Below, in pieces: positions 44,420 through 55,200 of a stretch of DNA of 64,000 nt. How positions within the stretch are numbered: the first letter of the stretch is position 1; every line of letters starts with the position of its first letter. The position numbers and the translations under genes were made by a program. The DNA is taken from contig JAHQIY010000003.1 of the NCBI GenBank assembly GCA_019054805.1, forward strand, positions 5,890,001-5,954,000, in the 5' to 3' direction. The notes beneath the pieces are model-generated. The model was not told the DNA's origin. It searched no databases and saw only the letters and a program-made list of their open reading frames with translations. The stretch is from Brachionus manjavacas (Eukaryota > Rotifera > Eurotatoria > Ploima > Brachionidae).

Positions 44420-46500
44420 TGTCAAATTTGATACCATTTTTTAATTTAAAGTTTTTAAATATTGATTTAAAATTAATATTTATAAATAAAAGTTGTCTAA
44501 TTGTGTTTTTTTTTAATTTTATTTACATTTTAAATTTCTTAACTGAGAGGTTTTTGTTTAAAAATATTTTCAAAGAATTCGAAAAATATTTATTTGTTAT
44601 TATCATGCTTTTTTTACTATACTAAAAATTCATTTAATTTGAAAATCAGTATTTTTTTAAATTCTTCATGAACTTTGAATTTTAGAACCTTTTTTCAGCT
44701 TTTTGAAGGAATTTCGAATTAAAATTCAAAAATATAACACATTTTTGTTTTTTTAATTTTTTTTTTTTAAATGACAAGGAATATTTTCCGATTTAAACAA
44801 AAGCAGTTGCTTGGCTACAAACATTAAGGGCAATATTTTAAAGTTAATTTATAAAAAAAATGAGTGAATAGCTAATTAAGATAAAACATTATAAAGATCG
44901 AAAATCAATTTTAAATCTTTTCTAGACAAATCTTGAGAAATGACTTAAAAAATGAAAATAATTTTTTTTAAATATAAAAGTGAAATCCTTTGAAGTTTGC
45001 TAAGCAAAATAAAAATTAAAATAATTTCACTTTAAAACAAAATCATAGATAAAATTCCAATATCTTTAAATATCTTTTTGCAAATAAGCCGATCATTTGT
45101 TATTACATAATCAATTGATCACATTTGAATATTTTCATTAAAAAAAGCATCCTGATGAGACCAGACAAGTCTTAGCAAAATTCCATAATGACAAAAAAAA
45201 AGTTTTTAAAACTAACACTCTTAAAGGTCTAAATTAGCTAATTAATTTATTTTCTAGTGAAATTTACCGCTCGAGGTACTTTATCCGAAATATCGAAATT
45301 CCAAAATTTATTTGAAGGATTAAATATAAAAAGAGCACACGCAACTAGACAGAGTTAATGTTCTTTTCAGTTTTCGAAATGCAACTACTTGACTCTTAAG
45401 TAAAAATAAAAACATCTAAGTCTCTTTCCTGTTTGACTTACCTGCTTTTTTCGTTACATTTCGTCAAGATCAAACGCCTTCACTAAAACCATAAGACACA
45501 GACTAAACAAAAACACGAAAGCCCAAAAATAATTAATTTCGAGTCATTTTGGCTAAGTGTGTTTGAATAATGTCCCTATTTGATCGCTGCCGGGGCCCAT
45601 TCCAGTATAAAAACATTTTATCTTTATTTATCTAAATTAATTTCTAAGATAAATCTTAAAATCAGCAGACAATGCTGAATTATTCAAATTTTTCCATTTA
45701 ATTAACCTTTTCTAAAGAATTTAATTAACGCATTTAGATTCTATTTGCAGTCAACACAAGTTCCATTTTAAATCTAGATCAGTTAATAAAAGTTTTATGG
45801 CTTGTAATAAAATTAAATGGACTAGGAGCAGAATTGAACCAGACATGGAAAGTGAGTTGAATTGAAAAAAAGATCGCTATTTGGTGCGATTTTTGCTGCA
45901 AATTTATTGTCACTACAGATCTGTAGATAATTAAAAAATCAAGATTTTGAGTCTCTCTATTTGACCAAAATCTATTCAAACTTATTTACTAGAAATTTTA
46001 ATCTAGTAGTTTCTATCGTCTAGTCGACATTATTGTTTAAAATTGTCACTGTTTAGAATTTTTTGTTATAAATAGTTTGACGGATTTTCAATTATTATGT
46101 AAAAAATTCACCAGGGGCCATTTCTGAGAGAACATTGTGCAGTAGATTCTTTGGCAGCTTAAACAGCTCCAGCCAAAAAAAAAAACATTAATTCCACAAA
46201 AAGCATTTGTGTTTTGAGCTATTTCGGTATTTTTGTAATTAAAAATTAATTTTAAAAGGTGATAAAGTAATTTTAAGAAATTATCGGAATTTTCAAATAA
46301 AAGTAATTAGATGGCATGTGCGTTGAATTTCGCTATTTTAAAATGTAAACGCATGTGCCTAGTACAAATCTCAACACCGGAAAATTGCGTAATTTTACCA
46401 AGTTAATAAAAAAAATATATTTTTTTTTCATTTTATTTGTTGACAGTGATCAAGCCGAAAGTTATTCTGATGACATGCAAGAAAAATATTTCAAGTTTAC
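44420..46500. other. AT-rich spacer with mixed-composition patches
   Basis: No gene is supported. Patches near 45410-45620 and 46110-46180 are less AT-rich and may include exon or relic sequence on the minus strand, but no continuous reading with splice sites was established. TATAAAA at 45613-45619 is an isolated TATA-like word. Confidence 0.35.
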
Positions 46501-46556
46501 CTGTGTCACGTAGAATTTGATATTCAGGCAGGCAGCTGTCTAAAATATCGAATACT
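46501..46556 (-). CDS. Candidate orphan internal exon
   Basis: A 56-bp block on the minus strand lies between an acceptor (TTTATTTTAG) and a donor (GTAAAC). One frame is open and protein-like (VFDILDSCLPEYQILRDT), phase 1 on both sides. A downstream block at about 46160-46105 after TTTAAG would continue in phase to a stop, but the neighbouring exons upstream were not found because the EGF gene starts on the other strand at 46959. It could be a real exon of a short gene or a relic. Confidence 0.3.
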
Positions 46557-46893
46557 CTAAAATAAAAAATGTCATCAAATTTATCAAACCCCACCTAGAT
46601 TTATTTTTATTGTATTTTACCTACCAATTAAATTTTACCTTTACAAAATAAAAGTATAAATTTTTTTAGATCTGAGTTTTAATTCACAAAATAAATTTTT
46701 CCTCTTTCTTTTTTTTTCTTTTTACAAGGCCTTAATTGATTAATTAAATCAATTTTTGGCGGACAATGCCGAGAATGAGTATTCAGAACAAAGAGATAAG
46801 TGCGGCTTACCTTTTGAACAAAAATAAGTCCAGCGCACGCGGCTTACCTGTATTATCCTACTAATGAATTTTATTCATTTTTATTTAGATTTG

Positions 46894-46901
46894 TATAAAT
46901 A
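46894..46901 (+). promoter_or_regulatory. TATA box upstream of the EGF protein gene
   Basis: TATAAATA lies 58 bp before the ATG at 46959, in a less AT-rich setting (TTCCAGTCCGG follows). Spacing fits a core promoter with a short leader. Confidence 0.45.
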
Positions 46902-46958
46902 TTCCAGTCCGGTTTTGTAATTTAATCAAATAATTTTTTTAAACAAATAAAAATTAAA

Positions 46959-48341
46959 ATGAAAGTAATAGTACTAGTCCTAGTATTTGTAGCTATTGTA
47001 AAATGTGATTACAGCTTTAATATGAAAATGGAACATTTTAAAAACGACAACCCTTTGCCAAATGAAAAGTTTAAATTCAAATTTTGCATGTTCAATCACC
47101 AAACTGACAAATGTGAATCCACTTTGGTTACTCAGATCCTCGGTGATAATGTCATAACCGAAGATCAATTCAGACAAACAACTCAATTTTTAAGCTTCAA
47201 AATCCCTAATGATCAAATCGAATCCAGAGATTACCTAATGAATTTGTCAATTTCTGTTTTGGGCCTGAACGAAAGAGTTGTATCCACATGGAATCTTTTC
47301 ATTGCCAAAGAGTCTTCTCACCTAAGACTTGACCGATGGATTAGATACAACCAATTTAAATTGGATTTTGGTCAACAGTTGACTTTTAGCTACAATATAA
47401 AATGCTTTGATGGATTTAAAGGTGCTCACTGCTCAATTCGTAAGTGCTCGTTTTTATTTAAATAAAAATCTGGAAAATAGTTTATCAATTAAGTTAATTT
47501 TTTAGCTGTTTGTGATTTAAATTGTCGAAATAATGGCAATTGTGTGCGAGAAAATGGCAAACAATTTTGCCGATGTGACCATAACTTGTTTAAAGGAGAT
47601 CTGTGTGAAATTAGAATTGTTCATAGTTGTGCTCGGTGTCTAAATGGTGGAAGTTGTTTTGGAAATCAAGAGTGTCTTTGTCCTCCTGGGTATGGTGGCA
47701 GAATGTGTGAAATTAAACAAACTGAGTCCGATTGTGGTGTTTTTTCTTGCCAAAACTCTGGTAGATGCTTCATCGACAATCAAAACGAGTATTCATGTGT
47801 TTGTCCTTCGGGTTTCAGTGGGAAAAAATGCGAAATTCAGGCGACAACCACAACAAAAGCTACAACTAAATTAACAACTCAAACAACCACAGTTTTTGTC
47901 ACTCAGCCCACTACCTCATACAATATTATCACTTCTACACAAACTGGCTCACTAAATGCACACGAAATAGCACTTATCTTAATAGCTGGTGTTGGAGTAC
48001 CAGTACTATTCATTTTAGTGGCAGTCATCTTCTACAAAATAGTGATTGTAGAGAAAAAGAGTGGATCTAATGATGTAGAATGTGGAAAAAAAATAAATCC
48101 TATTCGAGACGAAGCAAAAGAAAAAAAAGAAAATATCTATGTAATTTGTCAATCAAATTCCACAAAGTCAACTCAGCCCGAATTTAAAAAATCCTCTGTC
48201 ATAAACTCAAATGAGCCTGAAGTTTATTCTAGTTGTATTTATGAAGATTTGAATCAATATGCAAAAATTGGTGCTCAAAAAATTCCGGTTGTGACTAGAG
48301 AAATAAATGACTACTCAAACGATTTAGCTACTTATGTTTAG
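46959..48341 (+). CDS. Transmembrane EGF-repeat protein with Notch-ligand-like layout
   Basis: Exon 1 is 46959-47439 and exon 2 is 47506-48341, joined across a 66-bp GT-AG intron in phase 1, giving 438 residues. Order: signal peptide (about 1-16, MKVIVLVLVFVAIVKC); a roughly 130-residue beta-rich N-terminal region; FSYNIKCFDGFKGAHCSI (about 143-161), which resembles the start of a DSL module (Y-x-x-x-C...G..C); three EGF domains (about 163-194, 202-228, 237-269, each ending in the G-x-x-C pattern); a Thr-rich stalk (about 273-303); one membrane helix (about 315-342); and a roughly 95-residue tail with tyrosines in YVIC, YEDL and YAKI. The layout is like Delta/Jagged, but the DSL region is degenerate. 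It could equally be another EGF adhesion receptor. TATAAATA lies 58 bp upstream. Confidence 0.85.
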
Positions 48342-49635
48342 CAAAATTTTTTTTTTTTCGAAGCCCGTTTTTTTTTTAAATAAAAATATAAAATATTTGA
48401 TTCAAGCGAATTTGTTAATTTTTTATTAAATATTAGAGTTTCAATTTATTTATTTATTTTAATAAATCTTGAAAAAATAATTTTTTTTTTCATTATTATT
48501 TATTATTTTAAATTTTGAAGCGGTAAATGATGTTAAGTTAAAAGATATTCTCAAAAAATTTTGCTAAAAATTTTATTTACGATTTTAATTTCATTTTAAA
48601 AATTAAATAAAAAGGTGTATATTGCTTTTTAATTTAGAGTAGGCATGAATAAGATCATTGAATAAGAAACGAAATAAACAATAAAAGAATTGATAAGCTA
48701 TATGAAACACCTGGAGATTTTAAATATTTTGAATGAAAAGATTATTTTTATTGTCCAGATTAAAGCCCATTAGGGCCATTCAATAGAGCCAATAGTGGAA
48801 TTTTGAGTCATTGATCTAGAAGATAAGATATCACGTAATCAAGTGAAAAATTAGATTTTATCTATTGAAAAATATTCAAGTAGAAATTCAAAGAGTTTTT
48901 TATATTTACATTGTTTCATACTCTGTTTGTTCAAGAAATCAAAATAGTTAACACCTGCTGGCCTCAGTGGATATCGATGAAGGATTTTAGTGATAAAACT
49001 AATAAAATTTTATTTATTAAATCTATCTTTTATATGATAAATATAATTGCTAAATCAATTAAGGTCTAATGATAGATCATCCTCTAAGTCCCAGTGTTAA
49101 ATTAGTCAAAAGTTGAATTAGACTTTGTGTTTTAATTGAATATTAAATTACTTTCTATTAATTGTACTAGTTCATAAAGGCAATAAATTTTTTAAAAATC
49201 TCAAATTCCAACTATTCTAAAAAACAACTTCGGATAGCTAAAATTTAGCTAAAAGCTATTTTAATAAATATTAATCAAAAAGTTAGTCTTAGTCATTAAT
49301 GGTCGTTTTTTTTTAGAAATAAAGTAAATTAGACACAATTTATACTATTTAACTAATCTAAAGAATATTAGAAAAAGACAAATATTGCAGTCTGATGTTA
49401 ATTATAGAGAAGTTGGATTAATTTAAAAACAACCCATATAATTGTGAATTTTACAATATTTACAAATAATTTACATTTTCAAAAATCACCTGGTTAGTTA
49501 GATTTTTTAGTTTAAAGCACATGCTCATTTCTCTAGATTATTAATTGACTACTATACTTTATGGTGTAAAATTTTTGGAATTAAAAATTTCGAACCTATT
49601 AATTAAAAAGCAAAAAGAACCGGTCAGCTTTGTGT
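48342..49635. other. AT-rich spacer
   Basis: AATAAA at about 48379 probably ends the EGF transcript. No other feature is recognised. Confidence 0.4.
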
Positions 49636-49639
49636 TATA

Positions 49640-50030
49640 TTCAATTTTTATATTTGTTCCAAACGAAGCTCATTCTGAATATAAAAAATGAAAATGCTGA
49701 TCTAAACCTAAAAGTCAATAAAAATAAAAAATAAAATAATCATAAAAAAATTTAAATCTTAAGTTTGACCTTTTTTAGATTACTCTTATCTTAACTGATT
49801 CCCAGAAAATAATGCATTGTAAACGAATACAGGAAATTCAAAATTCAGCAGTTCGGTCTTATTCGGTTAAATTACTAACAGTGTCGTAACGATTATGTGA
49901 ATTGAGTGAACGAAATGTTAGGTCAGGTCTGAGTCATTTTGTTACATTTGAGGTCATACTGGAGGAGAAAGAATACAAAGCGATTTTTAAGTCAAGATAT
50001 ATCAAAAACTCGACTCCATCAGAATACTTT
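49640..50030 (+). repeat. Decayed coding repeat, copy 2
   Basis: Partner of 44040-44412. The matching frame reads CELSERNVRSGLSHFV and later SRYIKNST. Stops interrupt it (for example before CELSE). Both copies lie on the plus strand about 5.6 kb apart. Confidence 0.55.
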
Positions 50031-51604
50031 GTACCTTATTGATCATTTTTTTTGTAGAATTGATAAAAATAAAGCATAAAAATTCATTTTTTTTTAGTTA
50101 AATGAAGCAAGCAAGATATTTTTAAATTTAGGATTTTTTTAGTTTTATTTTTTAAAAATAAAAAAAAGTTTTTAAATTTATAATTTTATGCTATATATAT
50201 TTTCATAAAATAATTTAAAATCTGACATTATTTAGATAATTAGAAAATCCTTTTTTTAAGTTTCCTGTAACAAGTAGAAAAATTAAAACTATTCTAGCAA
50301 ATTTTTTTCTAAAATTTTTCAATATTTATTTTTCATCATCACCTAAATATTTTCTGATATAGTTAATGAGTGTTTTTGATCAAAAACTTTGTGGTTTTGT
50401 AATTGTTTATCGTTTGATTTAGTTGGTGATTAATTCTATTTTAATCAAACACCATTAATAACTTTAAAAAAAAAACTAAATATGATAATCACAGTCATGA
50501 TAATTTTTTTGTAAAACGATTTAAAAATTTAAAAAAAATAAAATTTTTAAAAAGAATGCAGGACAAATTTCAAAATTTTGAATTAATATGAAAATTACTC
50601 CTTAATATTTAAAATTCACGATTTAAATTTATAATTCAAAAATTTTAATTATCTTTAGGAACTGTAAATTTTGAATTAGAGAAAAATTAATCAACAATAC
50701 TGTTATTCATTAAATAAAATAAAATAAAAAAATAAATAAAACTAATAATTTTAATTATTAATTTTTTTTTTTTTAAATAAAAATTATAAACAAAAACAAT
50801 GAGAAAAAAAAATCTATTATTTAAAATGATTTTAAATCTATGATTTAATAGATATGTTATTTTTTAAATTTAATTAATAAAAAATCGATCATTAGTCAGA
50901 TCAACTCAAAAGGATGTGTCAAATTTTTATAAAATAAAATGAATATGGGTTTTTTTTATTAAGGTACTCCTAGTATCAAAAGAAAAAATTTGAATCTAAG
51001 ATTTAAAAATAAAATTTTTAGTTTAATTGTTCATAAATTTCTTTGTGAATTTTTTGGTAAATTTAAAATAACTGATAATAAAATGCTTAAAATGTTTTCT
51101 AATATAACCAAATAATTTTTAATTCATTTTTTCTATTACTCTCTGAGCTTAAAAGGATGTTCCATTCAGAGTCAAATTGTATTCTTATTATTATTATTAT
51201 TTTTATTTATTTATTTATTTATTTTTTATAATTTTCTAATTTTATTTGATGAAAATTTTAAAAATACAATTACAAAATTTAATTTCCTAAAAATAAATAA
51301 AATATATGGGTCGAATTGAATTTGATTAACAAAAATATAAATTTAGATTATACTACATAACTTTAATCTTAAAAATCTTGAAAATTTTGCTTCTTTCAAA
51401 GCCATTTTTGTACTAATAAGTATTCATTAGTCTTCTTTATTGTCTAAAATTTGTTAATTACTTACTAGTAGAAGCCTATTATATTAATAAATAAATGCTT
51501 ATACATAAATTAAGAATTTATTCAAAAATCAAACAAACTTTTGGATTAAAAGAAAACTGTCTATTTCATTTTTTCAAAAGCCTTTCTTTTAAAATTTAAT
51601 TCAA
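50031..51604. other. AT-rich spacer; ATT/ATTT microsatellite
   Basis: A (ATT)n(ATTT)n tract at about 51185-51230 could be a microsatellite or a retroposon tail. No gene is seen. Confidence 0.4.
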
Positions 51605-52596
51605 TTATTGTGCACACCATCCACCATCTAATGACAAATGAGTTCCGGTAACTGACGCGGCATGGTCGCTACATAAATAACAAGTCGCTTCGGCAATTTC
51701 TTCAACTTCTACAAATTTTTTGGTTGCTTGGTTTAATAGCAATACTTTTTTTATGACATCTTCTTCACTTATCCCCCTAACTCTTGCCGTATCAGCAACT
51801 TGATTCATCACTAAGGGTGTCTTGACATAACCTGGACAAATGGCGTTTACGGTTATGTTTTTTTCAGCAAGTTCCAATGCAACAGTTTTTGTCAAACCAA
51901 GAACGCCATGTTTGGCCGCAACATAAGCTGATTTGAATGGCGAAGCAATCAAACCATGAGCAGAGGCAATGTTAACAATACGACCCCATCCATTTTTCTT
52001 CATAAAAGGAACTGAATGCTTAATAGTATGAAAATTAGAAATTAGATTTATCTTAATAATCTGTTCCCATTTGTCAGAAGGAAACTCTTCTACTGGACAC
52101 ACAAATTGAATGCCAGCATTATTGACCAAAATGTCGACTCGATGAAATCGATTGTTTATTTTTTCGAACATGTCATTTATTTCAGTTTCTTTGCTCATAT
52201 CAGCCGAGTGATATAAAACTTCTTTAGCCCCTATTTGCTTCAAATTTTGAACTATTGAATTTATTTGGTCTTGTTTTCCAAATCCGTTTATGACAACATT
52301 AAATCCATCTTTGGCAAATCGTTCAGCTACTCCCAAACCAATACCTTTAGAAAAAATTAAAAAATTTCAAATTCTTAATTTTGTTAGAATACCGGAGGTA
52401 GAACCAGTTATCAGAGCCACTTTTGTTTGATTGTTTGCTAAATCAAGAAATTGAATATTATTTAGACTAATTACAATTGATACATGCCTTCTTTACTTGA
52501 CATATTTCGTGCCAATTCAGCACTTGAACAACTCATCACATTTCGAATAATCGTAGAATTTTTAAAAATGCATGTCGAATTTTTTAAATTTATCAT
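51605..52596 (-). CDS. SDR-family D-beta-hydroxybutyrate dehydrogenase, probably mitochondrial
   Basis: Minus strand, three exons: 52596-52497, 52437-52393, 52344-51605. Introns of 59 and 48 bp are GT-AG and keep frame, giving 294 residues. ATG 52596 is the first after an in-frame TAG. The first 35 residues are basic and hydroxylated with almost no acid (MINLKNSTCIFKNSTIIRNV), like a mitochondrial presequence. The Rossmann motif TGSTSGIG spans the exon 2/3 junction (44-51). Then NNAG (123-126), Asn148, catalytic Ser176 (NIAS), Tyr189 and Lys193 (YVAAK), and the end DGGWCAQ. These words and the IQF.CPVE.FP..KW.QII.IN segment match the roughly 260-aa bacterial-type 3-hydroxybutyrate dehydrogenase, which interconverts 3-hydroxybutyrate and acetoacetate with NAD. 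The exact substrate cannot be read from sequence. It resembles bacterial enzymes more than vertebrate BDH1. Confidence 0.9.
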
Positions 52597-53400
52597 TTCT
52601 AGCTTTTTTGAATTCTAACAAGACAAGAAAAATCTAATATCTTATATCAAACTTAATTTTTTTTATTATAAATTAAAGAGTCTACACTAAAATAAATTAT
52701 GTGATATAATTGCAATTGTTAGAAACTAAATTTTTTACTCTATTCTAACTCTCAAATGCTAACTAAAATAAACAACTCACAGTTTAAATTTATTTTGCAT
52801 AAAAAACTTGTTTAAATATTCTAATGTTTTAAAAAATTCATAAATAATAAATTTAATAAAATTAAACATAGTCGATTTTCACAACGATATAAAATCAATT
52901 CTGAAATTACGCTTCAAATTTATCCTTGATTTTTAAATTTTTTTTTAATTAGCTATTAATATCAAAGATCGATATTAATATTAATTATTTTGAATAATAA
53001 AAATAAAACAATTATTTTCAATAAGAAAGCAAATAAAAATAAATAAATAAAACTTGCTTTTAGAAATTTTTAAATCGTACATCAATTAAAATTAAAAATA
53101 TACCTTGAATTTAGGATTTAAAATTTTTTTTAAACAAATTTCTTAACATTTCTAATTTAGTGAATTTTTTAATATTTGTAAACAAAAATATTTGACAAAT
53201 AAAAATAAGAAAAATTTACGCAATCATAATAAAAAAGCAAATTTTGTTTAGTTTAATTAACTAAACTATATTGTTACTTGAATTTGATTGTAATTTATTA
53301 AATGGAATAATATTATAAAATTTTATTTATAAGTTTGAAAAAATTTTCAAAAAAGAAAAAAAAATTCATGGTGCATTTCCATAGCTTTAAAATGAAATAT
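52597..53400. other. Spacer between the SDR and RPB11 genes
   Basis: AT-rich, no ORF of interest. Both neighbours are on the minus strand, so this holds the SDR promoter and the RPB11 3' end. Confidence 0.4.
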
Positions 53401-53908
53401 CTATTCCATATCTGGACGATCCTTGAGAGCTTCCTAAAATTTAAAAATATAATTTTTTTTTGTTTTAAAATAATATTTTTACTCTAAATCTTTCATCTAA
53501 AAGTGACATTTCAGATATCAAATCAGTGATAGCGTTTCGCAAAGCCTCTTGAGGGGAGTAATCAAACGATGTTTGAACCCTTAGGTAGAATTTATGTTCC
53601 AATGGATGCGGACATCTGTATCCAGCGAAAATCACTTGAGGGTCTTTCAACAATTGCCTAGTAAAAGAATTTGATTCAAAAAATAAAATTTTACTTTGAC
53701 TTAATAATTACGCTCTGAGCATGTTTCCAAGCGTGTGGTCTTCTTTGTTAATTGTGAAAATAACTGCATTGGGAACTTTTAAGTCCTTTTCAAAAGTTAT
53801 TCTAAATAATTACATAATTATGGCTCGATGATTGTTAAATTCTTTATATGGGTACTTTTTTTCTCCTTCAAAAAGCAAAAATGACTCAAAGGTTGGCGGG
53901 GCGTTCAT
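53401..53908 (-). CDS. POLR2J: RNA polymerase II subunit RPB11
   Basis: Four exons on the minus strand: 53908-53856, 53801-53712, 53657-53483, 53433-53401. Introns of 54, 54 and 49 bp are all GT-AG and in phase, giving 116 residues (human RPB11 has 117). The start [18 protein letters not shown] is followed by [15 protein letters not shown], then [20 protein letters not shown], then [13 protein letters not shown], then [16 protein letters not shown], and ends with a short exon ([10 protein letters not shown]). All are RPB11 hallmarks. RPB11 pairs with RPB3 as the alpha-like platform for Pol II assembly in the nucleus. The gene appears intact and complete. Confidence 0.97.
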
Positions 53909-55200
53909 TTTTTTGGACCACTATTTTTATTTTTATTCAATTTTATTTTTTTTAAATCCAAAATTTGATTTTTTTTCAAGCTAATACTAGGCGAGAAATT
54001 TTTTTTTCATGAAATTTTTTCAAAAATTTTCAATCATGACTTTAAAAATGTCTTTAATAAATTTTTTTTTTCTAATAGATGTCATTACTATCAAGGATCA
54101 AAAATTTTTTTAAATTTTTGAAAATTTAACTTACAGAAGCTTTAAAGTATTAAATATCACTGTGTCTATAAAGTGCAACAAAGGAAGTCTTGTTAAAAGT
54201 GGTTATTTAGCAAAAACCGTGCAAGTTGTATTAAATAAGCACTGAATAATTAGTTATTTTATTTATTCGATTAATAATTTAATATTTTTAAACAATTTTT
54301 CAATTGAAAAATATTTTTGTTTAAATTTTTTCGAAGGGCCTAAATCACACATTGAAGTTTTCTAGCAATTCTAGATTTTTGTTTGAAAAATTAAGCAAAC
54401 CTAATTATGAGATTAAGTTACGAGAAAGTGTCAGTTGTTGTTTAATAATAATGACTATTTTTTCCTTGCAAATGATCATTTGCAGCATTTGGGTCCAAAA
54501 AAAATTAGCAAAGAAAAAAAAACGTAATCAATAACGGAAACAAAAGTTGTATGATTCATTGAGTTAAATTGAGGCTTTAATAGCAACCAGTTTTGTTTAT
54601 GTTACGGCAATAAGCTTTTAGTAGGTTGGCTAAGGAAAAAAACAAATGCAAATTACTTCGCTTGGACTCGATTTCAACTAATACAATGAGTGATTTAAAA
54701 AAAAAAAAGCAAAATCAAAAAGAGTGAAAAGCAGCTCGTGTATTTTGTATTAAAATTTTAAAAATCTTATTAGTACATAGCACAAGCGTCCCAAAATCAT
54801 GCTTAAGAACTTTTCTGTTTCTTATTTTCTCTACAAAAGAATTATTCCAATTATTATCCATTTATTGAGGCGATATATTTAAAATATTTCAATGAAAAAA
54901 TCAAATCAAATAAAAAAAAAACAACTAAACAAAATTTTTTGATAAGTTTCCAAGTCTAATTTCTTGCTTGCCAAAGCCAACAATGCGGCTAGTTTCAAAA
55001 AATCAAGTTTATTATCTAACTTCTTTTTTCTATTTTTTTCTCCAAAATATAAATTATTTGCTCGGCGTTAAACAATTTATATTATCGAGTTTCAAGATCA
55101 AAAATTATAAACAAGATCAAAAAATTAGCCAAAAATTCACACAAACATGGTTGATGATGGCAATTTTGAATTTTGATGCAACACAAACAACCAAAGCATT
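53909..55200. other. AT-rich spacer
   Basis: No gene. The 60-aa frame at 54352-54534 and the one at 54968-55204 have no domain or splice context. Confidence 0.4.

Noticed and set aside
44419-44625. 68-aa hydrophobic ORF resembling membrane segments
   Set aside because: Composition-driven Phe/Leu/Ile stretch, no polar loops or conserved residues.
45410-45620. Possible small nuclear RNA or exon (GCTGCCGGGGCCCATTCCAG patch)
   Set aside because: No match to a known RNA consensus could be made, and no continuous coding frame with splice sites was found.
51185-51230. ATT/ATTT tract as a LINE tail
   Set aside because: No hairpin or coding sequence precedes it, so it is only a microsatellite on present evidence.
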